DNA of 64,000 bases. It comes from Cylindrotheca closterium (taxonomy: Eukaryota > Bacillariophyta > Bacillariophyceae > Bacillariales > Bacillariaceae). This document shows, piece by piece, positions 39,513 to 51,400 of the stretch (positions are counted from its first letter, which is position 1; each line of letters starts with the position of its first letter). The stretch lies in contig CAKOGP040002313.1 in NCBI GenBank assembly GCA_933822405.4, positions 195,118 to 259,117 of the forward strand, written 5' to 3'. A model generated the notes under the pieces. It had not been told where the DNA came from. It did no database searches and was given only the letters and a program-made list of their open reading frames with translations. A program made the position numbers and the translations under genes.

Positions 39513-40522
39513 ATGTGAGTGGCAATGGGCTTTAGTGAGAAGACCATTCGACAATATCGACGATACAATGTTATTGGAGAAATGCTCGGATTTGTGGGTT
39601 GGAGCGCTACACGTGTGGAATCCAATTGGACAATGAGTAAAACTACTTGACCCAATGTTGATTGTATCATCATCGCTTTGTTTTTAACTTCAGTTTCATC
39701 AACAAAAATTGTATCTCACCAAGCATATCGTGATATAGGGCTCGCGGACCAAAGAAGCATTTGAAGCGTCTCCATGCTCCCCGTCACTGGAACCTCGGAA
39801 AGATGACCGGTGTTTGGGCACCACGCCCTTCCCAAGGTCCTCACAAGCTTCGTGAGTGTCTTCCCATGTGCGTCATCCTTCGTGACCGTCTAAAGTACGC
39901 TTTGACCGGAAAGGAATGCCAACAAATCTGCATGGAACGTTGCGTCAAGGTCGATGGAAAGGTCCGAACTGACCCCAACTACCCTGCTGGTTTCATGGAT
40001 GTCATTGAGCTTGAAAAAGCCAACGACCGCTTCCGTCTCTTGTTCGACATTAAGGGACGATATGTCCTTCACCGTGTTGACAGAGAAGAAGCCCAATACA
40101 AGCTTTGCAGAGTCAACAAGGTCTTTGTTGGACCCAACAAGGTTCCATGCATTGTCACCCACGATGGACGCACCATCCGATACCCTGACCCTGATGTCAA
40201 GGTCAACGATAGTGTCAAGGTCTCCATTGCCACTGGAAAGATGAGCGACATTTACAGCTTTGATCTTGGTGCCTTGGTTATGATCACCAAGGGACACAAT
40301 TGTGGACGTGTTGGAACTTTGATGCACATTGAGAAGCACGAGGGATCCTTTGCTATTGTCACCATCAAGGATTCCAAAGGAAACGCTTTCGCAACCCGAT
40401 TGGGAAATATGTTCGTCATTGGATCTGGACAAAAGCCATCCGTCACTCTTCCTAAGGGACGTGGTATCAAGAAGACCATCCTTGAAGAGCGTGGTGAAGC
40501 TGAAGCCGCTGGACGTCTTTAA
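39513..40522 (+). CDS. RPS4: 40S ribosomal protein S4 (eS4), start codon split by an intron
   Basis: Exon 1 contributes only AT (39513-39514), followed by the donor GTGAGT. A 224-nt intron ends at TATAG (39738), and the G at 39739 completes ATG. Exon 2 then reads [20 protein letters not shown] to the stop at 40522. The product is 261 residues, as expected for eS4 (about 262). The family is certain from [27 protein letters not shown] and the KOW-type C-terminal half. eS4 has an S4-like RNA-binding domain and sits near 18S rRNA helices in the 40S body. Without the intron the nearest ATG is Met15 of the expected protein, so the split start is strongly supported. Confidence 0.95.
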
Positions 40523-40795
40523 GTGAATAAAGGTAAAAAAGAAAATTAAAAACTACTTGTACATTGCATGTGATTATTTAGTGTGCACTGCGTAATATTG
40601 AATAGTGGATGACAGGTCTTGTGATTGTTGCTACTGCTCAATTGGTCATGCCAATATTGTTATTCTTAAAACTCCCAACAGCTGCGTACCGGTGCTTTTG
40701 AGAGAGGAGGCAAATGGTTGAATCTATGGATATTCTATACTGATTATTATATATATATAACTAACCTAAAATGGCGGAATGAATCATCATAACAT

Positions 40796-41551
40796 CTACA
40801 ACCAGACTGTGTTCTCTCGGTCCGTCTGCGTGGGAATCATTTGTTCAAACGGAAGCATTTCGTCTGCTCCCAGATCGGGCCCATCGAGTCGACTGGAAAT
40901 GCCTCCACTCAGCCCAATATAAATATAAAAGGTCAAGGCAAGAACCGCAAAGACTGCCTGAATACCAATATTTCTCTCGGCTCTACCTACCAGTTCGTAC
41001 TCTCGTTCCATCATGACTTCACGGGGTGATCTTGGGCCAGCATTGGTGTTACCGGAAAGAAAGGCTTCCCTTGGTGACCTCGAGAATGGTTGCTGTGGAG
41101 GGAGGGAGTTCTGACCAGTAAACTTTGCATCCGCTGATTGGCTTGTCGTCGATGTTTTATCGTCCTTTGCATTCGAATCAGTGGCCGTGTCAAGGTTGCC
41201 AGTTTCAGCAATCAACTTGCGAAGATCTGCTGTACTTTTGGCTGGTGATGGCGGTGATGGTGTATCTGCAGAGATCTCTTGAACACTGCTATCAACATTA
41301 AGAGTACTACTATCGCTTCGTCGTTGCATTTCTTTGTAAAATAGTTTGGCCATGTCCTCACCATCCTTAATGGATCGTTCCGAGTCTCCAAAGAGTTCTT
41401 CTTCATTCGCATCCTCTCCAAAGAGGGGTGACGAAAGATCCAAAGCGGTTCCTTTTGACGTCAGTCGGAAGACATTCACAGTGTTCTTAGTTCCTTGGAA
41501 GGAGAAGCCAAGAACGGTGAGGTTCAGAAGTAAACACAATCGAAGAAGCAT
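40796..41551 (-). CDS. Unknown plastid-type membrane protein
   Basis: ATG 41551 gives 251 residues. A signal peptide (MLLRLCLLLNLTVLG) is followed by Phe at the likely +1 position (G-FSFQ) and a Lys/Arg/Ser/Thr-rich stretch, which suggests a bipartite plastid presequence. The mature part is acidic and Ser/Thr/Pro-rich, with two SPRE motifs (SRSPREAF and RSPREVMM). It has one membrane helix near the C-terminus (IGIQAVFAVLALTFYIYIG), preceded by EREYELVGRAERN. I do not recognise the family. It faces SecA across 268 bp, and both appear plastid-targeted; a thylakoid or envelope role is a guess. Confidence 0.65.
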   Translation of the reverse strand: MLLRLCLLLNLTVLGFSFQGTKNTVNVFRLTSKGTALDLSSPLFGEDANEEELFGDSERSIKDGEDMAKLFYKEMQRRSDSSTLNVDSSVQEISADTPSPPSPAKSTADLRKLIAETGNLDTATDSNAKDDKTSTTSQSADAKFTGQNSLPPQQPFSRSPREAFLSGNTNAGPRSPREVMMEREYELVGRAERNIGIQAVFAVLALTFYIYIGLSGGISSRLDGPDLGADEMLPFEQMIPTQTDRENTVWL

Positions 41552-41819
41552 ACTGCTATTATCCTAGAATGCACGTAATGAGTTGTTTCCGTGTTCTTCT
41601 TGCTTCTACTTCGCTTTGTTTTGCCTGAATCGTTCGACTAATCCGAACCGAAAAACGTCAGTAGCAGTCAGAACTTTTCGAGTGACACAGTCAACAGTCA
41701 TCAGCATCTGCTGCCAACACACTGACTTACTCCGAACAGGTTGTTGCATTGTCGCAAAGTCAAACAGTCGTCATCAACAAATCATAATAATAGAAAGGTC
41801 CCTACCAACAGTCTTTCCA
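41552..41819. promoter_or_regulatory. Shared divergent promoter region (unknown plastid protein / SecA)
   Basis: This 268-bp region separates two genes whose products both carry plastid-type presequences, so co-regulation is plausible. No motif was picked out. Confidence 0.4.
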
Positions 41820-44800
41820 ATGAAATTCTCATCGCGACATGTCTTCCTACTGGGGGCACTCGCCCTAGAATCTTGTCATGCTTTCGTTTCCCAGAAGCCA
41901 ACGTTCTTTGTGCCATCGAGCGTCAATCGACAGTTGATCCATCAAGAATCCTGCTCGGCTGTTCAAACGGTTAATACTGCCCTTTCCATGGGTTTCTTTG
42001 AAGACTTTGTGGCTAGCAGTGACGAAAAGACTCGCAAGGCAGATAACGACAAGTACCTTGCACAATTACAAGGCCGAGTTGACAGAATCAATGGGCAAGA
42101 AGCATCCATCGAAGATCTTGGGGATGATGAATTGCAGGCTAAGACTACTGAATTCAAAAAGCGTCTTGCAGGCGGAGAGGATATCAATGGATCGTTGCTT
42201 GAAGAAGCTTTTGCCGTTGTTCGTGAGGCAGCATGGTGAGTTTGTCAACTGGACGATGATGCTTCCGACGAAAATTCCAACTAACACTCTCGTTTCACTT
42301 GTAAAAGGCGCGTTCTGGAACTTCGGCATTATGACGTTCAGCTGATTGGTGGTTTGATTCTTCACGATGGCCGCCTTGCAGAAATGGCCACAGGAGAAGG
42401 AAAAACACTCGTTTCAACTTTGCCCGTTTATGCAAATGCCTTAACTGGGACAACTTCGTTTGTCGTCACGGTCAATGATTATCTTGCAAAGAGAGATATG
42501 GAAAAGATGGGACAAGTACACAAGTTCCTTGGCTTGACGGTTGGATTGATTCAGTCTGGAATGACCGAAGCGGAGCGTCGCGTTGCCTACCAAAATGACG
42601 TCGTCTATGTCACCAACTCGGAACTCGGTTTTGACTTTTTGCGTGATCATTTGGCTTTGACAACTGAACAAACCGTGCTTCCTGGTGGAGGTGGTGAATT
42701 TGGTGGATTTTGTGTGGTCGATGAAGCTGACTCTGTTTTGATTGATGAAGCACGAACACCTCTCATTATCAGCAAACAAGTCCCAGCACCTGCCACGAAA
42801 TACGAAACCGCCAACCAACTGGCGGAGGCGCTGAAACCAGATATTCATTACACTATTGACCTAAAGAACAAGGCTTGTACATTGACCGAAATTGGTTACA
42901 GAGACTCGCAAAAAGCTTTGGGAATTGATTCGCTTTTCGAAATCGGGGCTGACGGCGAAGCCTGGGCTCCCTATATTACAAATGCTGTGAACGCAAAGGA
43001 ACTGTTTACCAAGGATATTGAATACGCTGTCATGACTGATCCAGACGGCGAAAAGATTGGCGTTGGCATCATTGATTCGTTCACTGGACGTGTCTTGGAT
43101 GGACGAAGGTGGTCGGATGGACTTCATCAAAGTATTGAAACAAGGGAAGGCATCAAGGTCAGCGAACAGAGTCAAGTGATTGCTAAAGTCACGTATCAGG
43201 TAAGCGTAAAAATCAGAACCCGTTGGCTTTATTGAAGATTCCACTGTGGACTCACCGTTGCTTTCACAACACAAAGTCTCTATTCCGTCAATTCACGAGA
43301 CTATCGGGAATGACTGGTACAGCAATGACTGATGCTGAAGAATTAGAGCTAACTTATGGCTTGAAAGTGATTCCAGTGCCCACTGCTTTGCCAATTGCGC
43401 GCCGTGATTACCCTGATGTTGCATTCAAGACCCGCGCAGCTGCCGACGATGCAATGGTAAAGGAAATTGTAAATGTTGGTGGAGGACAAGAAGGTGGAAG
43501 ACCTTGCTTGATCGGAACTACATCAGTTGCACAGAGTGAATCTATTGTAGAAAAGCTGAAGGAGGAAGGAATCGATGCGGAACTATTGAATGCATCGCCA
43601 AAGAATGCACCACGCGAATCAGAAATTGTTGCTCAAGCTGGACGTAGTGGTGTTGTAACTGTTGCCACAAACATGGCTGGTCGGGGTACTGATATTTTGA
43701 TTGGAGGATGTTCACGAACCATGGCTAGAATCAAAACTCGTGACTTCTTGGTAGCAGACGGCGTTGTCAGTAGCGATGAAGCAAAGAAACTACCTCCCCC
43801 TCCCAAAGAGGAGTACTTTCCTTGCCCGCTAAATGACGATACTTTGTTTATGCTGAAGGATGCATCTGCTTCCATTAAGAAAGAGTTTGGTAGCGATCTT
43901 ACAGCTATTCAGTTGGAAGAAATCTTGACCGTTGCAACAGATACGACCGAAGCTGAGGATGACCCCGAATACATAGTCAAGCTCCGCAATGTGGCTGAAG
44001 CTGTCAGGGAATCCTACTCCGAGATTACCTCAAAAGAAAAGGAGCTCGTTCAACAAAGTGGAGGTTTGTATGTAATGGGTACCAACAGACACGAGAGTAG
44101 CCGTATCGATGACCAATTGAGAGGTCGCTCTGGACGTCAGGGAGACCCAGGCACATCCCGTTTCTTCCTTTCTTTCGAAGATGACATGTTTGTTATTTTT
44201 GGAGGAGACTCCTTACAAAACATCTTGAAAGCATTCCGTGTCAGTGATGATATGCCAGTCGAGGCTCCCCAAGTGTCTGAAGCACTCGATAAGGTGCAGC
44301 GTGCAGTTGAAGAGAAGTACAGAGAGATTCGTGGTGAGATCTTCAAGTTCGACGAAGTATTAAACGGACAACGAAATATCATCTACAATCGTAGAAGAGA
44401 CATTCTCTTCGCGTCAGACGAGGAATCGCAAAAGATGATTGCCAAGTACAACGTGGATACCGTTTCTGACATCGTCAAGGCTCAGACTGCTTCGAGTGGA
44501 AGTGTCAACGCTGCCAAGGTCACAGAGAAGATTGGTCAATTTTTTCCACCAGCAAGCCAATTTTTCGACGAGAAGGCGTTGAGTGGAAAGGATCAAGATA
44601 GTGCGACTGCATACCTATCCGCTGTCATTGAGGAAATTTTCAACGCGAAAGCATCAGAGCTCGACAAGGTAGCAATGGCTAGTGGAAAGGGAGCCAACTC
44701 CATTGGAAGATCCGCACGGTATATCACTCTAGTAACCATGGACAATGCTTGGAGTGATCATCTTCAAGCAATGGAAAACTTGAAAGAGAGCGTTGTGCTT

Positions 44801-44920
44801 CGACAGTTCCAAGGCTTGGATCCACTAAAGGAATATGAAGGGGAAGCTTTTGAACTCTTCAAGAATCTTGAAAATACAATGCGCTTCAACGCTATCTTCT
44901 CTCTGTGGCAAAGTCTCTAA
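41820..44920 (+). CDS. secA: SecA preprotein translocase ATPase, nuclear-encoded and plastid-targeted
   Basis: Exons 41820-42235, 42308-43199 and 43277-44920 (introns 72 and 77 nt, GT-AG) give 983 residues in one frame. The presequence MKFSSRHVFLLGALALESCHA is followed by FVSQKP, with Phe at +1, so a diatom bipartite plastid signal is likely. The ATPase is complete: Walker A in MATGEGKTL, Walker B/DEAD as VVDEADSVLIDEARTPLI, TNMAGRGTDILIGG, and DQLRGRSGRQGDPG. An insert of about 150 residues after GRGTDI (GGCSRTMARIKTRDF onward) is also seen in cyanobacterial and plastid SecA. The zinc tail of bacterial SecA is absent and the protein ends FNAIFSLWQSL. SecA drives preproteins through SecYE. 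Diatom plastid genomes normally encode their own secA, so this is probably a second SecA. Confidence 0.9.
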
Positions 44921-45457
44921 TGATGACAAAGAAATTATTACTTAATTACGGATAACAGCTACAGGTACTATAACTATGGAAGAAACTTGATGATCAATTT
45001 GGCAAACATTCCTGATGTAGCTTGTATGGTAAGTTTGAAAGTATACACTCTAACACCGCGGTTTACGTGGCGTACGTGTACCAACTCTACTGCACGATAC
45101 TAATACATACTGCTGGTGAACATGCGAGGGGACGGGTCTTGAAGCTATTCCCCCTGAGGTCATTGCAACGATGAAACTATAGTGTATAGTATTATCACTT
45201 CTACCTTCTATAATTCTATATAAATGAGAATGCAACGATTAGAATCACGCACCACCATACAGTAGCCATCTATTACTGGTCTATCGACTCATCCGACCAT
45301 CATCGGAGAAACAGAGTGCTTTTGACTTTCAGCTTCCATACTCATCACCACGAACTGCGATCATTGCGACCCGTGTAGCACTGTTGGGGGTTGGTTGTAA
45401 CTCCAATAATCAGGTCGATGTTTTTGAATTATACAATACTTCATACTTGGGTGCAAA
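44921..45457. other. Intergenic, no supported gene
   Basis: This covers 537 bp between SecA and the giant PHD/PDZ gene. Only short frames without resemblance are present. The promoter of the giant gene must lie here. Confidence 0.4.
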
Positions 45458-48400
45458 ATGACGGGAAACGATGCCAATGTCAATAGTATTAAACCGGGGA
45501 AGCTACTTGAGCTTGCGCATTTTTTGACTCGGTTTCAGAAGCACTATACGACTCCTAATGACGACGACAACAGCGACGATGAAGCAAGCGATCTTATTCT
45601 TGTTAAGATGGAAGATCTAGAGGCCGTGACTAGATACCGAAGGAACTTTCTCAAGAAGGAAAGTCTTAATGACAGGTACTATGTGGCAGAAGAAGGCAGC
45701 AAATCAAGAAACTCGACGCAGGCCATCAACCGCCTTCAAGCAAAGCGGTTGGAAAAAGAAATAGAAGTGGTCAACTCAAAAGTCAGCAGCTCGAAACGGA
45801 CCAAGCGGATACATCATTTGCTGCTGCGATTTGAAGTTTGGACTACGAAAGTCTTGGCGCAAAAGGACTTTGTTACTTCATGCGGTGCATTGCTCGAGGA
45901 CACCAAAAAGACGAAGTATTCTCATTTTTCGCCCCATTTAAACATCCCTTGTTCAGACCACTTCTGCAATATCCTCCCAGAAGTTTCGCAAAAAGAGTGG
46001 TCGACACCAAAACTGCCCTCTGCTATGCATCATATGCCAAGTGCCAGCTGCACCCTACCAGTGACACCAAACAAACACACATGGCAAGAGTTTGCGAAGA
46101 TTTCTAGGATGATATCTATATTGGATGAAACTTCTCGCACGGAGATATACAAATCCAGCTCCTGTATCTTCGACATCAAAGGCAGGAATTCATACAAGGA
46201 GATATACAATCAACAGTATGAGTTTCAACCTCTGGATTTGGTGGCGTTGTGGGTGCGAGCCCAACGTGATTCAAAAGCCAATCGCCATCTCAATCTTCTG
46301 TTTGAAATCCAATATGGTAATCAGGAAAATGCGTCATCGAAAATAAAAGCCGTCTACAAGGGAAATCCTTTCAACACTCATCGAGTATGCGAAGCCAGTC
46401 CTAAGGCCGATCAGCTTGTGGAATGGGCAGTCACGAACCAAGTTCTCTTCTCCTATGATCAAGTCCGCTCACACATTCAGCTAGCATGTCTGAAACAGAA
46501 AAGAAAAAATCGCGATGAAGAGGAGAGAAGCCAAAGAAAGAGAAAACGGCAGCGACGGGATGGAAACTCAGATGAGCAAGACTTGGATCAACTTCGGCAG
46601 GCTTGTTGTGTCTTTGTTTTGCGATGGTTTGGAAGGAGGCATCGCAAATTGACTTCTGTGTTATTCTCAAAGAAACAGAATATTCTCCATCTAGATATTG
46701 GTTGCAGAGAAGGGGATCGCAATGGCGCAAATCTGCTTCATGAAAAGGTCGATGAAGGAATACAAAACTATTTGCTGAAGCCAGAGATAAATGGAAAAGT
46801 TGCTTTCGCAAAAGACAAAACACTTGCTAGAATTGACCGAAGAATACGTAATTATGGCAACCAAATCACTCTAAAGTCTCAAGTGGAAACGTTGTTGGAC
46901 GCACTTTACTCAGCTGGAAAGAGCCATGGTGTGAGGTTAGAACTCAAAGAAGCTGCCAAATCAGATTTTCGAATGTTGCATCGCCACTTCTTTGAGGAAC
47001 CAGAGAATGCACTCGAAGCCGCAGCAATGCTGACAAATATTGAAGACGAATCGATCACAAGTATCACGAATCTTCTGAATGGTGCGCCAAGCCCATGGCA
47101 GCAACACTGCGCGCATTGTGATTATGAGGGTGTGGAAAACAACCCACTCCGCACTTGCGCTTGCTGTGCGTCTCCTTTCCACGAGGGGTGTACATCATGG
47201 AGGGGGGAACCTGTGTCGGATATCATATCCTCGTACCCACCACTAGGTGCGCTTTGTACAGTTCAACTACCGCCCACAGAGACTCTTCCAAACTTTCGTG
47301 ATAATAATGCAGTCAAATGGACAGAAATGGAAATTCTGGTGGAGCGGCGACTAGATGATATTGGGTGGTTGGAAATGTCACTTGGTTTATCAATGGCGCC
47401 AACCGAATCCTGCTATGACTCCTTCAAAAATCTGACTGATGGGACTATTCTCGATTTAGCGAAAATGATTGCTGCCGACAAAAGCAATCAGAGACCGTCA
47501 TTTCCGATGGCATTAACTGTCAATGGGTCGTTGATTTATGATGTTGCTAACGGCAACTGTGTAGGAAATAGAGCTGGATTGCGAAAAGGAGATGTGGTCC
47601 AACACTTGCAAATTGTGGAACTATTCGACCGTGCCGATATTTCCTCGTTGCCTCCTCAGAGATCCTTTGACTTTCAGAGCATTTCCAATGATGACCGTAT
47701 CAACGCATTCAAAATTCCCGCCAAGAAGATCAAAGTTCACATCGTGCGTCCTAGCATTGACATAGTTGAGTCAAGTCACGACTGGTACGAACAGGTCAAA
47801 GTACGAAATAAAGCCCGAACTGCAGCAATGAGCGAAATACATTCAGGAGACATTTGCAGCAAACTTTGGCAGTGTGGAAATTGTCAATGTCAGTTCACGC
47901 AAGAGAAACAAACACCTCGAAGTGTGAAAGAAGAAGCAGAATTCTGTAGGGCCGTGATTCGAAGGATAGGAATGGAGTCATATGCGCATTCTTTCGAAGC
48001 TGAACGTACTGCGGGGAATGATAACTGTCCAGCTGTGAGTCTAAGGAGACTTGATGCGATGATGACGCACATCGTCAATCGCCATTCTGTGGCTGGCAAA
48101 TCTGGTGAATCGTCTGCGAGATCATTTCTCAACCCTCCTTGGGTAGTAGAAGGTGGGTCTCATCTGGCTTGGACCGCAGGATTAGAAGAGCGACCAATGG
48201 AACTGTTGTGCAAGGGAGTTGGCACTATATCTGAATCCGCATCCTTGGGCAATGGAGGGAGCAGGAATGCCGCAGATGTTACGGCAATGTTTCGTCACTT
48301 TCTAATTGCATTCAGTTCATGGTGCGTTCTACCTTGCAAGGGAAATCGAAGAACCAGAGGGCCCCCACCACTTTTTCGGTCCATGCTCCCGCCTTGGATA

Positions 48401-51400
48401 TTGCCCTCGTGTACAATATGTTCAGGTCGACCCGTCGCGGCCGGGAATGCCAAAGTTTGTAATAATCCCGCATGTTCCACGCTTGCAAGGTCTAATTACT
48501 TTCAAATGGATGACTTTCCAGATGAAGAAGTAGCAACACTCGCAAGGACGATCGAGATGTACGAAAGTAGATCCTCCCTCGTTGGAACAACATTTCTCGT
48601 TCACCATGACGATCCTCTCGTCAAAGCTGTGTCCAAGGTGGTCAACATCGAACACAACAGAAGACCAGTTGAGTTCGTCATTGCGAGCTACCTCCCAAAG
48701 GAATTTCGGGATACAGTATTGAACGGGAATCAGATCTGGGAAGGGGACAAGTGTTCAGATGATGATGGCATCTTTCATCTGCTACCTGTGATTTCGGCGA
48801 CTCAAATTGACTTCCTTCTCGACCGTCTGAAGACGCGAAAGAAGCCAGCAGTATCAGACTCTACAGGTGACGCATCGTGGGCATCTCTAGAAGCTTTGAA
48901 CGTTCCGGGTGTTGCACGGTACTCTTTCTCAGATGTAGAGCGGAAGCGCTTTGAAAGCGCCAAAATTCGAATTGCCATGGAAGGGGCCGTTGTTCGCAAA
49001 TGTATGCTCCCTCCTAAAACAACAGGAGCTTGCAACGAAATTATTGAAGAGCCTTCAAGGTTTGAACTTATTGACTTCGTCGTCTCGCAACTTGAGCCTT
49101 TGAACTCCGTGGCTTATGGCAGCTGCCTGACTTCTGCAGCATCACACTTGCTCTCGCAGGACGAATTTCAACCTGGAGTAGAAACCGTGACATACAGAAG
49201 TAAATCGACTCCGCGAAGCAACTGGCCAATTGCTGCTAGAGCAGGGAACGGAACTAGAACTCGGCAAGACGTGTTTGGCGAAACCTTGCTGCTGCCTCGC
49301 CTGCGATCCATCGTCTGTGCTCCAGAACTGAAATATGATGTGTTGATCCCCAAACAAGATGATTGTGTTTTGGTATATTCTGATCTACATTTTGAAAGCG
49401 ACGAAGATTGCGCTAGATTGAAACGGCAACTGCAGCCTGAAGTACTAAATAAACCAAGGGAACTCAATCTATCGAGCCGAAGTTTCTCAGGACGCAGCAA
49501 GACAATCTTGTTACTGAAGCTTGATTCGGAAATTGATTCGGGATGCCAAGGAGTAGGTTGGGGTTTTGAATTGGTCCGATGGGAGCACGAGGAAGCGCTC
49601 CGAGTGGGAAGGATACGTTCTCTATCTCCAGCTCAACGCGCAGGCCTCCAAACAGATGATGTTATTACATCAGTGGGTGGAAGGAAAATCAACTCGTTCG
49701 ATCAAGTGAACTTGATATCAACAATACTTGGAGCCTCGAATGTATGTGTCCGAACAGAGGACTCCTTGGTTGAACCAGAGGGAATCATTTCTACTGTACT
49801 TGGGAACATTGTAGAGACTTGTAATCTTGACCCTGTTGTGCTCAAAGTTTATCGACCTTCGCAAGAATCGGATGAAAGCCTCGCTCGCGATTCCTCAAAT
49901 CTCCAGCTTGTCGCTCAAAGACACCAGACTTTGCAGTCTATCGAACTCGACTCCACAAAGAACCCAATTCACTGCGCAGATGATGAGGTATTGGTTCTCG
50001 GTACAATAAATCATTCCACCCAGCCACCAAACCAGCTACAAGTTGTCTCTCGCGACAGGTCCCAGAATGCAACAGTACTTCAAGATACGTCTCGTCATCA
50101 ACTTGCTTCAGGCGTGGCCACAACAGCGAGAGTACCAAAGGCGCCCAAGAATCAAACTTTCGACCGAACTAAAGCGTTCAGTGCTCTTTACATCCGGTTG
50201 CACACCCACCATGGTCGACGACCTGTGTTGAGTACAGATCATCTGTACTTTCCGGCAAAAAATGGAGTGATCTTGACTTTGGGAGAAACAGCACTTCTCC
50301 TTGAATGTTTCAAGAGGCAGCAGCCAAAGCTTGGAATTCGGTTGCTGTGTCCACGCTACAATCCTGCTTTGGTTCGGAACCAATTCAAAATCATGGCAAC
50401 ATGGACATCACAGGTCATTCAAATTATGCCAAAACTAACAGATCAAATGTTTGCCTCATTCATGGCATTGGACTGGAGGCGAGCCATTAATAAGGAGAAC
50501 CCTGAAATTGGAGAAGTGGTGTTTCGGGAGGCCAATCCCGATGCAACAAGCAGCGACGATGCTTTTTGGACGTACCGATATCCAGTTGACAGACTCCCGG
50601 TCGACCGGTGTCTGGAGAGATTGCTTGCTTCAGCGCAGCAAACCCAGTCGCAGCAAATGCACTACCAGCAGCAGTTCCACCACCATGAGAATCAGCCCCC
50701 TCCACACCAACAAGGTCAGTCACAGCAAATACACTACCAGCAACAATTCCAACACCATGAGAATCAGTCCTTTCCGCACCAGCAAGCTCAGTCTCAGCAA
50801 ATGCAGTACCAGCAGCATTTCCAACACCATGAGAATCAGTCCCCTACGCAGTATGGCTCACCGCCCAGTGGAATGGAACCGTCTCTACAATATGGCCCAC
50901 AGCCCAATGGACCTCCCCATTATGACCCACCGCCCGACCCATTGAAGCAGCTTCCATATTATGGCCCACAACGCAACCCATTAGAGCCGCCTCCACATTA
51001 TGATCCTCAGCTATTTGAGCCGCCCACGCAGAATCGTCCACCTCAAGTGGCATACAGACCAAATGAAAGCAACCAGGCGACGCACATGAACGGGGAGCGT
51101 ATTCGTGGTGGTGGGACCTCAATCGACGACGAAGTGGGTAGAACACGTCTTTCAGAAATACCGGTGAAACAATGGAATGGGTTGCCCGTCTACATGTTAG
51201 TTCAGACAGAAGAATCAAAAGAAAACAAAATGCTGGTTGGATTTGTGAACCCTGAGCCAGATGTTAAGCTTGTGGCGGAGATGACGATTGATGTTGAGTG
51301 TCATTTTCTTGAGGACATTGGAGAGTTTGTTGATGCCGTCATGCACAAAGAAGCGAGCAACGAAATTTTTGTAATCGATATGACCGCAAATGATGGTTAT

